DNA of 64,000 nucleotides from Alteribacter lacisalsi (lineage in GTDB: Bacteria > Bacillota > Bacilli > Bacillales > Salisediminibacteriaceae), in NCBI RefSeq assembly GCF_003226345.1, contig NZ_PDOF01000003.1, forward strand, positions 1 through 64,000. The letters are read 5' to 3'. Of the stretch, positions 43,253 through 51,947 are shown piece after piece (the stretch's first letter is position 1; every line of letters begins with the position of its first letter). A model generated the notes under the pieces. It was not told where the DNA came from. It saw only the letters and a program-made list of their open reading frames with translations, and ran no database searches. Both the position numbers and the translations under genes were made by a program.

Positions 43253-44815
43253 TTATGCTTCTAATGGTTTGATCAGCATTTTCATTACGGTGACGATCAG
43301 TGCAAATACAATAATGGCACCGAGAAGTGCAAGGAAGTAGCTTCCCGTCAGACCGATCACAAGGAAACCGGCGATCGTGACCGCACCAACAAGAAGGGCG
43401 TACGGCAGCTGGGTGTTCACGTGGTCAATATGGTGACTTCCTGCCCCTGTTGAGGAAAGAATCGTTGTATCCGAGATCGGTGAACAGTGATCTCCGAAAA
43501 TCGCGCCTGCAAGAACAGCTGCCAGCACCGGCAACAGCAGTGTCGGATCTGTCTGTACAGCAATTTCACCTGCAATCGGAAGCATAATTCCGAACGTTCC
43601 CCAAGAGGTACCTGTTGTAAAGGCCATGAAACCGGCGATGATAAACAAGACAACCGGCAGAAACGCCAGATTCATGTTGTCATTAACGATTTCAGCAAGG
43701 TACGCTCCGGTTCCGAGCTCACCGATAATCTCGATGATCGTCCAGGCAAAAATAAGAATGTAAATCGCAGGCAGCATGGATTTTACGCCTGCCCAGAGAC
43801 CGAAACCAAAGTTTTTGGCCGGCACCTTCCGAATGATCGCTGTCACAAAAGTGACAGCCAGACTGACGAGTCCCCCATACACGAGAGATGCGGCTACGTC
43901 CGTGTTTTCAAATGTGGCCAGGAGACCCGGCTCTCCTTCTGTTCCCTGAATGCCTGTCATAATCATAAAGAAGACAGTGGCGGCAACGAGGGTAACAATC
44001 GGCCAGACAAGATCCCCGACGCGGCCGGTTACGACCGGCTTTGCATCTTCACTTTCGCCAGGCACCGGACCTTTTTCCTTGTCAGTTACTTCCCCTGTCT
44101 GAATCGCCCGAAGCTCATGTACACGCATAGGTCCAAAGTCCAACTTAAAGTAAGCTACTGCAAACACCATGGCAATGGCAAATAAGGCATAGAAGTTCAT
44201 TGGGGCTATCATTAGAAAGGCCTGCAGGGCCCCGTATTCGGTCACACCGTTTTCAAGCAGGACATCGTTCCCGATGAGGGTAATGATGTATGCACCCCAG
44301 CTGGAAAGCGGCACGATGACACACATGGACGCAGCAGTCGAATCGACCAGATATGCGAGCTTCGCTCGGGAAATCCGGTGGCGGTCTGTAAGCGGACGGC
44401 TCACATTACCGACAGTCAGACTGTTAAAGTAATCGTCAATAAAAATAATAATACCGAGAAAGATTGAAACAAATTGAGCTCCGACACGTGTTTTTACACG
44501 GCTCAGTGCCCACTCACCAAAAGCACGGCTTCCTCCTGTCATGGAAATAAAGGAGGCAATCACCCCGAGGATGACAAGAAACAGCAGGATATAAAACTCC
44601 CATGTGTTGACTCCTTCACCTGGGATGTAGAAAATTCCCGTAACAATACCAAGCACCTGACTCAGTGCCTCATTAACAAACATTTCTTCATTCTGATTTA
44701 CCATCAGAGCGCCGACAATGATCCCAATACCGAGTGAGAGCAGCACTCTTCTCGTAATGATGACCATGACAAGCGCCAGTACCGGCGGTAAAAGCGATAA
44801 TGCACCGTGATCCAA
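43253..44815 (-). CDS. NhaC-family transporter under lysine riboswitch control (putative lysine transporter, LysW-like)
   Basis: A 520-aa membrane protein with about 12 segments, of the NhaC Na+/H+ antiporter superfamily. Key region: FLGIIIFIDDYFNSLTVGNVSRPL (around residues 120-145), and a C-terminal copy with IFGDHCSPISDTTILSSTGAG. Family members exchange Na+ for H+. However, the lysine riboswitch upstream implies lysine transport, as predicted earlier for riboswitch-linked NhaC homologues called LysW (from memory). The start is TTG at 44815 with GGGAGG about 8 nt upstream; the open frame extends to 44890 without SD. Confidence 0.85.
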   Translation of the reverse strand: MDHGALSLLPPVLALVMVIITRRVLLSLGIGIIVGALMVNQNEEMFVNEALSQVLGIVTGIFYIPGEGVNTWEFYILLFLVILGVIASFISMTGGSRAFGEWALSRVKTRVGAQFVSIFLGIIIFIDDYFNSLTVGNVSRPLTDRHRISRAKLAYLVDSTAASMCVIVPLSSWGAYIITLIGNDVLLENGVTEYGALQAFLMIAPMNFYALFAIAMVFAVAYFKLDFGPMRVHELRAIQTGEVTDKEKGPVPGESEDAKPVVTGRVGDLVWPIVTLVAATVFFMIMTGIQGTEGEPGLLATFENTDVAASLVYGGLVSLAVTFVTAIIRKVPAKNFGFGLWAGVKSMLPAIYILIFAWTIIEIIGELGTGAYLAEIVNDNMNLAFLPVVLFIIAGFMAFTTGTSWGTFGIMLPIAGEIAVQTDPTLLLPVLAAVLAGAIFGDHCSPISDTTILSSTGAGSHHIDHVNTQLPYALLVGAVTIAGFLVIGLTGSYFLALLGAIIVFALIVTVMKMLIKPLEA

Positions 44816-44965
44816 CTTGGTTTCCTCCCTTTTTTGTATGCCGGCAGAGCCTGTCCGCCCGGCAATCTGAGTACAGCTTGACAATCTCATTTATTCAGTG
44901 AAATATACTGCTTTATTCTGCGTCATACTGGTCTGTTCCTTCAGTGCGGACATTTCCGCACAAAA

Positions 44966-45206
44966 AAAGACAGAACCGGACGGATGTCCAATGCTGCCTT
45001 TCAACATAATGAACGATCCCCAGCCAGAGAAGAGTCAGTAGTTCTCCACTACGGTTTCCCGAGTGACAGTGCTGTATTTATTCAATACAGCCCCAGCCGG
45101 GCAGTCGTGACCGGACATGCCCGCTTCGGCGAAGGTTCCTTTTTGCATCCCTCAAAGGTGGCCGCCTCCGGATGCATACTCTTAAGCTTCGCGCCTCTAC
45201 CTCATC
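44966..45206 (-). promoter_or_regulatory. Lysine riboswitch (L box) with expression-platform terminator
   Basis: Minus-strand hallmarks in order: GAGGTAGAGGCGCGAAGC (from 45203), AAGAGTATGC, CGCCGAAGCGG, GGCTGGGG, TATTGAATAAATACAGC, CTGTCA, and a closing CTAC (about 45041-45038) that pairs with GGTAG. This is the arrangement of the B. subtilis lysC leader. Downstream, GGCAGCATTGGAC / ATCC / GTCCGGTTCTGTC then TTTTTTT forms the terminator (about 45000-44967). Lysine binding should stop transcription. Confidence 0.9.
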
Positions 45207-45221
45207 CACATCGTGGTGAGG

Positions 45222-45251
45222 TATCTACATTTTAACCGATTCAATTGTCAA
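45222..45251 (-). promoter_or_regulatory. Candidate promoter of the lysine riboswitch transcript
   Basis: Perfect -35 TTGACA (45251-45246). The -10 is weak (TAGATA at 45227-45222, 18-bp spacing). Confidence 0.4.
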
Positions 45252-45293
45252 ACCGAAGTTGATTGTATCAGACCGTTCGAATTCACGCAAGCA

Positions 45294-46109
45294 TTAATCG
45301 TCTTCCAGATTATTCTGTTCGGTTTCAGATGGTCCTGTCTGCTCACGGTTCGGCTCATGAACAATGGAGGGCATCAGCCCGCTCCCGTAAAACTCCGGTA
45401 CTTCTCCTGGGATAAATTCCATCGCAACAGGTATGGATGTTTTGACTATTTCTGTATCCGTTGCAAATGGAATGACGACCTTAACATCTACTTCAATATC
45501 AACAGACACACTGATCCAGGTGTTGTTGATACCGGTGGAAACAACCTCGTCACGAAGCTGTGATTTCACATCCCCGATCGCTGTCAGCCGCACAGGCACC
45601 CTCGGACCAAGGTGTGCAAGGAGGGAGTTTTTTGTTGCCTGACCGAGCGGAATCATATGAATGATCCCGTCTTCGGTAAACGAAGCTCCTTCTCTTTCCA
45701 CATCCACATCTGACGGAATACCAATATCTCTGACCCGGCCGTGTTCAATGTCATTCAGATAGGACTGCACCCGGTGGGTGGTCTCCTGAAGCACACGGTT
45801 ATAGATGACGGGATTAATGCTCATGTTGCTGACTTTACCGTCCGGTCCCATCTCATATTCAATGATATCTTCCATGTTCGTATTTTCAAGAATCTTTTTT
45901 GAAATGGCGTCGTTAATGGCAAGGGTACCGATGCGCTGTGTTTCCGTTTTCGCAATGGCTATGATTGTCGGCCTTATTCCCTTCTCTACAATCACAAGCC
46001 CCTGGGCTGTCATAAGGCTGAAAATAAGAAATGAGATTAAAAAAACATAACGAAAAGGCAGAGGACCCTTCCGCCTCTTCGGTTTCCACGTCCGAAACCT
46101 CCGCTTCAC
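45294..46109 (-). CDS. yunB: Sporulation protein YunB
   Basis: A 271-aa protein: a basic N-terminus (KRRFRTWKPKRRKG), one membrane anchor (about residues 22-45), and a large extracytoplasmic domain of the YunB family. YunB is required for efficient sporulation in B. subtilis; its mechanism is not known. The start is GTG at 46109 with GGGGG about 10 nt upstream. An acidic, Gln-rich C-terminus follows the domain. Confidence 0.85.
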   Translation of the reverse strand: MKRRFRTWKPKRRKGPLPFRYVFLISFLIFSLMTAQGLVIVEKGIRPTIIAIAKTETQRIGTLAINDAISKKILENTNMEDIIEYEMGPDGKVSNMSINPVIYNRVLQETTHRVQSYLNDIEHGRVRDIGIPSDVDVEREGASFTEDGIIHMIPLGQATKNSLLAHLGPRVPVRLTAIGDVKSQLRDEVVSTGINNTWISVSVDIEVDVKVVIPFATDTEIVKTSIPVAMEFIPGEVPEFYGSGLMPSIVHEPNREQTGPSETEQNNLEDD

Positions 46110-46316
46110 TTCACCTGCCCCCTTTCCCCTCTTTCATAATCTATGCAAAAGTGTCCAGGGACAGACCTGAGGAGGAAAGAAGGTTGATAAAGCAGCTTCG
46201 GGTTAGACTAAGGATTCGTCAGTGAAGACAAAAGCTCGATCTCTCTTCATTTACACACCATCGCCGGTGAGTTATGAAGTGACTCGCCCCGCAACCTGCT
46301 TACGGCTCCCGCGAAG
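46110..46316. other. Intergenic region upstream of yunB
   Basis: No gene or clear promoter is seen. A sporulation-sigma promoter for yunB would be expected but cannot be assigned with confidence. Confidence 0.35.
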
Positions 46317-46346
46317 AAAAAAACCGCCTCACCCAGGAGACGGTCT
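46316..46346 (-). terminator. thyA-dfrA terminator
   Basis: Minus-strand stem ACCGTCTC / CTGGGT / GAGGCGGT is followed by TTTTTTTC. Confidence 0.85.
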
Positions 46347-46365
46347 GCTGCTGCAGGCAGCGCAT

Positions 46366-46851
46366 TTATCTTTTCCTTTCGTAAACATAAAAAGTATGGG
46401 CATATTCATTGTCCGAGTCGGTTTTTCCATCGTAAGTCTGGGTCACTTCCCAGATTTGTTCCGATATTGGCGGAAACTGAGTATCTCCCTGAAACGTATG
46501 GTGAATGCGTGTGACATAGAGCCTGTCTGCGAAATCGATCAGCTGCTCAAAGATTTTCTGGCCGCCGAGAATCATCACTTCTTCACCCGTCTGGGAAAGC
46601 TGCTTCACCTTATCCAGATTGTGCCAGACTTCTACATCCTCCGCTTCAAAATTCTCATCGGACGTCACCACGATGTTTTTACGGTTAGGGAGCGCTTTTC
46701 CCATTGATTCAAAGGTTTTGCGGCCCATGATGACGGTATGGCCTGACGTGATCCGTTTGAACCAGGCAAGATCATTCGGCAGGTGCCAAGGCAGATCGTT
46801 GTTACGGCCGATCACATTATTTTCATCCATTGCAGCGATCATTGAGATCAT
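46366..46851 (-). CDS. dfrA: Dihydrofolate reductase
   Basis: A 161-aa enzyme regenerating tetrahydrofolate after thymidylate synthesis. N-terminal [24 protein letters not shown] contains the substrate site, with Asp28 in the PWHLPND region; [11 protein letters not shown] and [10 protein letters not shown] bind NADPH. The start overlaps the thyA stop by 4 bp (ATGA), so the two are translationally coupled. Confidence 0.95.
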   Translation of the reverse strand: MISMIAAMDENNVIGRNNDLPWHLPNDLAWFKRITSGHTVIMGRKTFESMGKALPNRKNIVVTSDENFEAEDVEVWHNLDKVKQLSQTGEEVMILGGQKIFEQLIDFADRLYVTRIHHTFQGDTQFPPISEQIWEVTQTYDGKTDSDNEYAHTFYVYERKR

Positions 46852-47642
46852 ACGCTTACCTCTCCTTTAATGTGTGGATGAGGGTCGTATTCCACTAACT
46901 CAAAGTCTTCAAACGTAAAGTCCTCAATCCGGTTCACTTCAGGATTGAGTTTCATTTGCGGAAGGGGGCGCGGATCACGGCTCATCTGAAGTTTTACCTG
47001 CTCCACATGATTGTTATAAATATGCACATCTCCGAATGTGTGAATGAATTCTCCATATTCAAGACCGCATTCCTGAGCAATCATCATTGTCAGAATCGAG
47101 TACGAAGCAATATTAAATGGTACGCCGAGGAACAAATCGGCACTGCGCTGATACAATTGACAGGACAGTTTCCCGTCAGCCACATAGAATTGAAACAGGC
47201 AGTGGCAGGGGGAGAGAGCCATTTTATCGAGCTCGCCCACATTCCAGGCATTCACGACGAGCCGCCGGGAATCAGGATTCTTTTTGATTTCCTCAATAAC
47301 GTTGCGGAGCTGGTCGATGGACGTCCCGTCCGGTGCCGGCCAGCTGCGCCACTGCCTGCCGTAAACCGGTCCCAGATCACCATTCTCGTCAGCCCATTCG
47401 TTCCAGATGCGGACATTGTTTTCTTTCAGGTAGGCGATATTGGTGTCTCCTTTAATAAACCAGAGAAGTTCGTGAATAATCGCTCTCAGGGACAATTTCT
47501 TTGTCGTCAGCAGAGGAAAACCTTCAGCCAGATCAAAACGCATCTGATAGCCGAACGTGCTGATCGTTCCGGTCCCTGTGCGGTCCTCTTTTGACTTGCC
47601 GTTTTCCAGTACGTGTTCGCAGAGATCAAGGTACTGTTTCAT
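46848..47642 (-). CDS. thyA: Thymidylate synthase (ThyA type)
   Basis: A 264-aa folate-dependent enzyme converting dUMP to dTMP. Catalytic Cys146 is in [22 protein letters not shown] and [18 protein letters not shown] are substrate motifs. It forms a two-gene operon with dfrA. In B. subtilis this pair (thyB-dfrA) is elsewhere, so it interrupts the yunB-yunC order here. Confidence 0.96.
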   Translation of the reverse strand: MKQYLDLCEHVLENGKSKEDRTGTGTISTFGYQMRFDLAEGFPLLTTKKLSLRAIIHELLWFIKGDTNIAYLKENNVRIWNEWADENGDLGPVYGRQWRSWPAPDGTSIDQLRNVIEEIKKNPDSRRLVVNAWNVGELDKMALSPCHCLFQFYVADGKLSCQLYQRSADLFLGVPFNIASYSILTMMIAQECGLEYGEFIHTFGDVHIYNNHVEQVKLQMSRDPRPLPQMKLNPEVNRIEDFTFEDFELVEYDPHPHIKGEVSV

Positions 47643-47697
47643 TAATAAATGCCTCCTTTATGTAATCATGACAGGCTTGTCCGCCTGTGTATTCAGT

Positions 47698-47737
47698 ACA
47701 GGATGTGCCGTCCCCTTACGAAGACGGCATCCTCACC
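47698..47737 (-). other. GC-rich hairpin after yunC (terminator-like, no T tract)
   Basis: Minus-strand GGATGCCGTC / TTCGTAAGGG / GACGGCACATCC forms a strong stem, but the downstream sequence lacks a T run. Confidence 0.45.
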
Positions 47738-47739
47738 GT

Positions 47740-48042
47740 TTATGACATTTTAAGAAGCGCGTCCCGTCCTGTCATTCCTTTATGAATACCTAGTGCTTCT
47801 GCCTCATAGGTGACAGATTCAAGCGGGGCATCAAGAAGATCTTCGATGGTCCGGACGCCCACGGCACGGCCTGCGATGATCTTTCTGGATGCCAGCTTTT
47901 CATTTAACAGCGCTACATCCAGCGCGCCGCACATGATATAACCGGCTTCATTCGTAACCGCCATAAAGTTTGTTTTCGGAAGCTTGACAGTGACAGCGGT
48001 AAATGGCTTCCCTTCAATAAACATTGGTTTTACATCAATCAC
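47740..48042 (-). CDS. yunC: DUF1805 family protein YunC
   Basis: A 100-aa YunC-family protein, function unknown. The start is IDVKPMFIEGKPFTAVTVKLPKTNF; the core ends with GVRTIEDLLDAPLESVTYEAEALGI. The fold is a small alpha/beta domain. It precedes thyA and follows yunD, as in the B. subtilis yunBCDEF order. Confidence 0.88.
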   Translation of the reverse strand: MIDVKPMFIEGKPFTAVTVKLPKTNFMAVTNEAGYIMCGALDVALLNEKLASRKIIAGRAVGVRTIEDLLDAPLESVTYEAEALGIHKGMTGRDALLKMS

Positions 48043-48082
48043 AGTTCTCTCCCACCTCTCTGCCGAACCGGCGTAGTCACCA

Positions 48083-48112
48083 TGCCGGCCGCTTTCCTGA
48101 AACGGCCGGCAC
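48083..48112. other. GC-rich hairpin between yunD and yunC
   Basis: GCCGGCCG / 11-nt loop / CGGCCGGC. Neither strand has a T tract, so it is not a typical terminator. Confidence 0.45.
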
Positions 48113-48186
48113 GAATACTTACAGACCCGAGCGTGACTGCAGGCTGGTATATATTATGACAGAAAGCGGCAGATCGTGAGTCAGTT

Positions 48187-49584
48187 CTACGTCCTTTGAG
48201 CCCAGCGGCTCAGACTCCATGCGAGAACATCCCGGAGAAATTCGGGCATGAAGTATTCCTTTTCTTTCAAGGTGCTGATTGACGGGTACAGCCAGCCGAA
48301 AGTGAACATATCCACTGTGGCAATGTGATACACACGGTCACGTTCAAGTGGCTTGCCGCCCACAATTACATCCTCCGGCTGGAGAACCTTGTTGCGGTGC
48401 CTGATCTCGATTCCGTCATACACCATTGAACCGAGAATCTTGCCCCTGAAACCGAAGCCTTTCAGTCTTTTTTCAATCATTTCTTCCTTTTCGGCTTCCC
48501 GGATAAATTCAAGCAGGCGTTCGCCGGAGACAGATACTTTTGCCGGATTGATGGGATGAGGACATATTTCGTGCAATCTTCTTTTTGTAACCGGTCCTTT
48601 CTTCAGGCCGTCAAGAAGAACACCGGCATTTATCATCCCTGCCTCTGCATCACACCATTCTCTTACCCCTTTTACGAGCAGAGCGGGAAGCGGTGAATTT
48701 TCACGCCAGTCCACCGGCCAGTCCTCCGGAAGATCGGCTACCACCTCAGCCAGTTTTTCATCTGCTTTCTTCTTCATGGACTCGAGCATTTCCTCTGTTT
48801 TCAAATCTTTTTTCAGTATTTCCGTGTTTACGTCGTGGGTTTTGACAGAGATCGATGCCTCACTTCCCGGCCCACTTGCTGTGACGGCTATTTCACCCAG
48901 GTGCTGACCGGACCGGCCGCACTGGTGAATCCATGTCCGATTAACTTTTTTTCCGTTTTCCAGCAAGTGATGCGTGTGGGAGCCCAGGATAATATTGATC
49001 TCGGGAAAATCTCCGGCCATTCTTTCGTCATCGTGAAGCCCGAGATGGGACAGGCAGACAAGAACGTCCGCTTTCCCCTTTAACTCCCGGACCTGCTCTT
49101 CAATGACGGGAAAAGGATCTGAAATGTTCCAGCCGAGCGCATCGTAAAAAAGAGGATATGCGACCGTGACACCGAAGACAGCGACTTTGAGCCCCCCTGC
49201 GGTTGTATAGATCCGGTTCATTTTTGCCCATGAGGGAAGAGAACCGTCCCTGTTTTTCAGATTTCCTACCAGAACGTCGAATTCAGCATTCTCATAGAGG
49301 CTGTTGAGCTGGTCGCGGGAAAATGTCATGCCTTCATTGTTTCCAATCGTCACCCCGTCGTAATGCAATGCATTAAGACAGGACACGTTCCCTTTACCGG
49401 AAAGGCCGTCTGTTACCGGATTTACCCGGTCAGCGTGATCACCGATGTCAAACAGCAGAACGTCTCTCCCAGACTCCTCAGCTTCTTTTTTGAGCTGTTT
49501 TATTTTTGTGACCACATAGGGCCACTGGTCAAGCTCGCTGTGAAGATCGTTTGTATGAATGATTGTAAGTTTTTTCTGTTTCAT
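48187..49584 (-). CDS. yunD: 5'-nucleotidase/UDP-sugar-hydrolase family metallophosphatase YunD
   Basis: A 465-aa protein with an N-terminal calcineurin-like metallophosphatase domain: IIHTNDLHSEL (residues 8-18), DIGDHADRV, IGNNEGMTF, and GSHTHH. A C-terminal 5'-nucleotidase domain begins near residue 300. It has no signal peptide, so it acts in the cytosol, unlike most UshA-type enzymes. The substrate is unknown. AGGCGGTGA precedes the ATG. It follows yunE by 18 bp. Confidence 0.88.
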   Translation of the reverse strand: MKQKKLTIIHTNDLHSELDQWPYVVTKIKQLKKEAEESGRDVLLFDIGDHADRVNPVTDGLSGKGNVSCLNALHYDGVTIGNNEGMTFSRDQLNSLYENAEFDVLVGNLKNRDGSLPSWAKMNRIYTTAGGLKVAVFGVTVAYPLFYDALGWNISDPFPVIEEQVRELKGKADVLVCLSHLGLHDDERMAGDFPEINIILGSHTHHLLENGKKVNRTWIHQCGRSGQHLGEIAVTASGPGSEASISVKTHDVNTEILKKDLKTEEMLESMKKKADEKLAEVVADLPEDWPVDWRENSPLPALLVKGVREWCDAEAGMINAGVLLDGLKKGPVTKRRLHEICPHPINPAKVSVSGERLLEFIREAEKEEMIEKRLKGFGFRGKILGSMVYDGIEIRHRNKVLQPEDVIVGGKPLERDRVYHIATVDMFTFGWLYPSISTLKEKEYFMPEFLRDVLAWSLSRWAQRT

Positions 49585-49602
49585 TTAGTCACCGCCTCTG
49601 AC

Positions 49603-50430
49603 TTACATCCCTGTAACACCTTGATAGATCAGCCTGATGCCGATCAAAATGAGAAACAACCGGAGAAAGTTCACCACTGTATCTCCCTTTAAGCGGCGGT
49701 TTACCGCAGCTCCGATAATACCTCCAAACCACGCACCGGGGATCAGGGCAGCGGCATACAGCCAGTCTACATTACCGAGGGCAACGTGCGTAACCGAACT
49801 GACGAGAGCCGACAGAAACACGAGGAACATGGAGGTGGCCACAGCGATATGGGCTGGAAAACCGAACAGCAGAAGCATCGCAGGAACCATAAGAGATCCG
49901 CCGCCGATCCCGAATAAACCGGAGCACATCCCCACCACAAATGCGATAGCGATCCCGACTGCAGGCTGATAACCGTATTCAATCAGATCACCTGCAGGGT
50001 TAATGTAGGTGCGCCTGACTCCCCCTGTTTTCGCAAGACGAATCGGCTTTACATACTTTCGGACCATAAGAATAAAGGAAACAAGGATGATAAATCCACC
50101 GAAGAAAATTAAAAAGGCACTCACATCGATATCTTTGTTGAGCCAGACACCGAACAGCGCCCCTGGACCGCTTCCTGCAAAAAAGATCAGCCCACTCTTA
50201 ATATCCACTTTTTTCTGTTTTACATAAGCAAGCGTGGAGGAAAGTCCGGTAAAAATCATAACCACGAGGGAAGTCCCAACGGCAACCTGTGGTGTAATGC
50301 CCTCTAGAATTGCCGAGTAACCTGCCAATACCATCATTGCTGGTACGATAATAATACCGCCTCCGAGGCCCATGATGCTGCCAAGAATCGCAGCGATAAG
50401 CCCGAGAAACAAAAGTAAAATCCATTCCAT
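49603..50430 (-). CDS. yunE: TauE/SafE family membrane transporter YunE
   Basis: A 275-aa membrane protein with about eight segments in two repeats: GSIMGLGGGIIIVPAMMVLAG near the start and GLFGIGGGSLMVPAMLLLFG in the second half. Members export or import sulfite, sulfonates or related anions; the substrate here is unknown. The SD is weak (AAAGTGA). It lies between yunD and yunF in one direction. Confidence 0.87.
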   Translation of the reverse strand: MEWILLLFLGLIAAILGSIMGLGGGIIIVPAMMVLAGYSAILEGITPQVAVGTSLVVMIFTGLSSTLAYVKQKKVDIKSGLIFFAGSGPGALFGVWLNKDIDVSAFLIFFGGFIILVSFILMVRKYVKPIRLAKTGGVRRTYINPAGDLIEYGYQPAVGIAIAFVVGMCSGLFGIGGGSLMVPAMLLLFGFPAHIAVATSMFLVFLSALVSSVTHVALGNVDWLYAAALIPGAWFGGIIGAAVNRRLKGDTVVNFLRLFLILIGIRLIYQGVTGM

Positions 50431-50479
50431 AACAAAACGTCACTTTCTGCTGATCACCAGCTGTGTTTTTATGTTCTTC

Positions 50480-51331
50480 TCAGTCAAATAAATCCAATTG
50501 ACGTGGGGCAAGACCGCGGTAATCAAGTCCAAGAATGTCTATCATCTGCTTTGCGTTGCCGGCAGCATGCCCCCCTGAGTTATTGTTAAAAAGGACATAC
50601 GTCTTCTTCACTTTTGAAGAGACGCTCTTCACGTGCCCTGCAAGTTCCTCAAGCTCATTATTTGTATAATCATACAGGTAACGGACCTCGCGCCACTCAT
50701 CTCCTTTGGCGGGTTTTGTCCACCCTGCTTCGTTTCTTCCGTGAAAACGGAAAAGAACCTCTTCTGAACCGGCAGGATCCGGAACGAGTGGAATGGATCT
50801 GGCACCGGCCTGCGGTTCATCACATATACTGTGAATCCAATTTTCTTTATCGATAAAGGAGAGCGTCTGAGACCGGAATTCCTCCGAGTACCATGACTGA
50901 TGGCGGAACTCAAGTGCACAGGGAAGATCCTTCAGATACTCCCGGCAGACTCTTAAGTACTGAACGTTTTCTTTTTTACAGTCAAACCAGGGCGGAAACT
51001 GGCAGAGAACCATCGCAAGCTTTCCCGCTTCTTTCATCGGCTTAACTGAGTCAATAAAGGCCTGAAACATCTCATCCCGTGTTTCAAAAGGAATTTCTCC
51101 CCGCTCGTGCCCGGTTATCCCCTGATAGGCTTTTACAACAAAACGAAAAGCGTCTGGTGTTTCCCGAGTCCACTTTTCCATGTTTCGCAGGGGCTGAACT
51201 GCATAAAAAGAGGCATCAACTTCCACGGTGGGAAAATGTCCGGCGTAAATCTCCAGTTTACCTGAAGACTGCTTTACCCCTTCATAGAGAGAGTCATGGT
51301 CACCCCAGCCGGTTAATCCGATATTGATCAT
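50480..51331 (-). CDS. yunF: DUF72 family TIM-barrel protein YunF
   Basis: A 283-aa DUF72 protein. The start is IGLTGWGDHDSLY, followed by FPTVEVDASFYAVQ; LEFRHQSWYSEEF is mid-chain and YVLFNNNSGGHAAGNA near the C-terminus. The fold is a TIM barrel related to endonuclease-IV-like families; activity is not established. AAAGGAG precedes the ATG. It is the first gene of a yunF-E-D(-C) series. Confidence 0.88.
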   Translation of the reverse strand: MINIGLTGWGDHDSLYEGVKQSSGKLEIYAGHFPTVEVDASFYAVQPLRNMEKWTRETPDAFRFVVKAYQGITGHERGEIPFETRDEMFQAFIDSVKPMKEAGKLAMVLCQFPPWFDCKKENVQYLRVCREYLKDLPCALEFRHQSWYSEEFRSQTLSFIDKENWIHSICDEPQAGARSIPLVPDPAGSEEVLFRFHGRNEAGWTKPAKGDEWREVRYLYDYTNNELEELAGHVKSVSSKVKKTYVLFNNNSGGHAAGNAKQMIDILGLDYRGLAPRQLDLFD

Positions 51332-51428
51332 TGTCCGCTCCTTTCATTCCGCCCCCGGTCCTTCTGTTGGTCAAAGAGGCGTGCCGATTTTCAAGTGATA
51401 TGTATAAAAAGCCTGGTTATATGCCTAT

Positions 51429-51456
51429 ACGCAATACTATTTTAGTACATATGCTG
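51429..51456 (+). promoter_or_regulatory. Possible sigma-K-type promoter for the Gly/Tyr-rich gene
   Basis: AC (51429-51430), 17 nt, then CATATGCTG (51448-51456) resembles the late mother-cell consensus AC-N16/17-CATAnnnTA. This is a weak, short pattern. The rest of 51332-51584 shows nothing else. Confidence 0.25.
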
Positions 51457-51584
51457 ATGTGTGAATACCCTTTTGCCTCGTCTTCATGCCTTTCCATGGA
51501 CAGACAGGGACATCAGGATGATTGAACAGTCCTGGCATCCTGCTTTTTGCAGGCGGACTGTTACAAGGGAGAGGAGAAGTTTCT

Positions 51585-51869
51585 ATGCAGCAGCATCCTT
51601 ATCAGGTGTACCATACACGTTCCTCAGACGACCATTACCGCAGGAGACCCGGATGGGGTGGCGGCGGTGGCTGGGGCGGCCGGCCAAGACCAGGATGGGG
51701 CGGTGGCGGCTGGGGCGGCGGATTCGGCGGTCCGTTTCTCGGAGGCCTCGCAGGCGGCCTGCTCGGAAGTGCCCTATTCAGCGGACCGGGATACGGAGGA
51801 TACTACCCTCAGCCGTATTATCCACCGTATCCGCCTTATTACTATCAGCCATATCCGTATTATTACTAA
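51585..51869 (+). CDS. Small Gly/Tyr/Pro-rich protein, possible spore or surface protein
   Basis: A 94-aa low-complexity protein: N-terminal QQHPYQVYHTRSSDDHYRRR, then GW/GGG repeats (about residues 22-60), a short GGLAGGLLGSALF hydrophobic patch, and a Pro-Tyr tail (YPPYPPYYYQPYPYYY). The composition resembles spore coat and insect-like structural proteins, so cross-linking through tyrosine is conceivable (inference). GAGGAG 8-9 nt before the ATG at 51585 sets the start. No family name can be given with certainty. Confidence 0.75.
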   Translation: MQQHPYQVYHTRSSDDHYRRRPGWGGGGGWGGRPRPGWGGGGWGGGFGGPFLGGLAGGLLGSALFSGPGYGGYYPQPYYPPYPPYYYQPYPYYY

Positions 51870-51888
51870 TAAATCGGAAGGCAACAGC

Positions 51889-51926
51889 ACAAAGGCCCGG
51901 GGACGAATCCTCCGGGCCTTGCTTTT
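51889..51926. terminator. Terminator between the Gly/Tyr-rich gene and sufB
   Basis: Stem AAGGCCCGG / GGACGAATCCT / CCGGGCCTT is followed by GCTTTT on the plus strand. The minus side is weaker but probably ends the suf operon. Confidence 0.8.
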
Positions 51927-51947
51927 ATGAACGTCAACAGAGTCTGA

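Noticed and set aside
44944-44961. Second terminator in the lysine leader (TGCGGA / TCCGCA hairpin)
   Set aside because: It has no T tract downstream; the functional terminator is the stem before TTTTTTT at about 44967.
45213-45563. Plus-strand frame over the 3' part of yunB and the lysine leader
   Set aside because: It crosses the promoter side of a riboswitch and the end of yunB on the other strand; no SD or homology.
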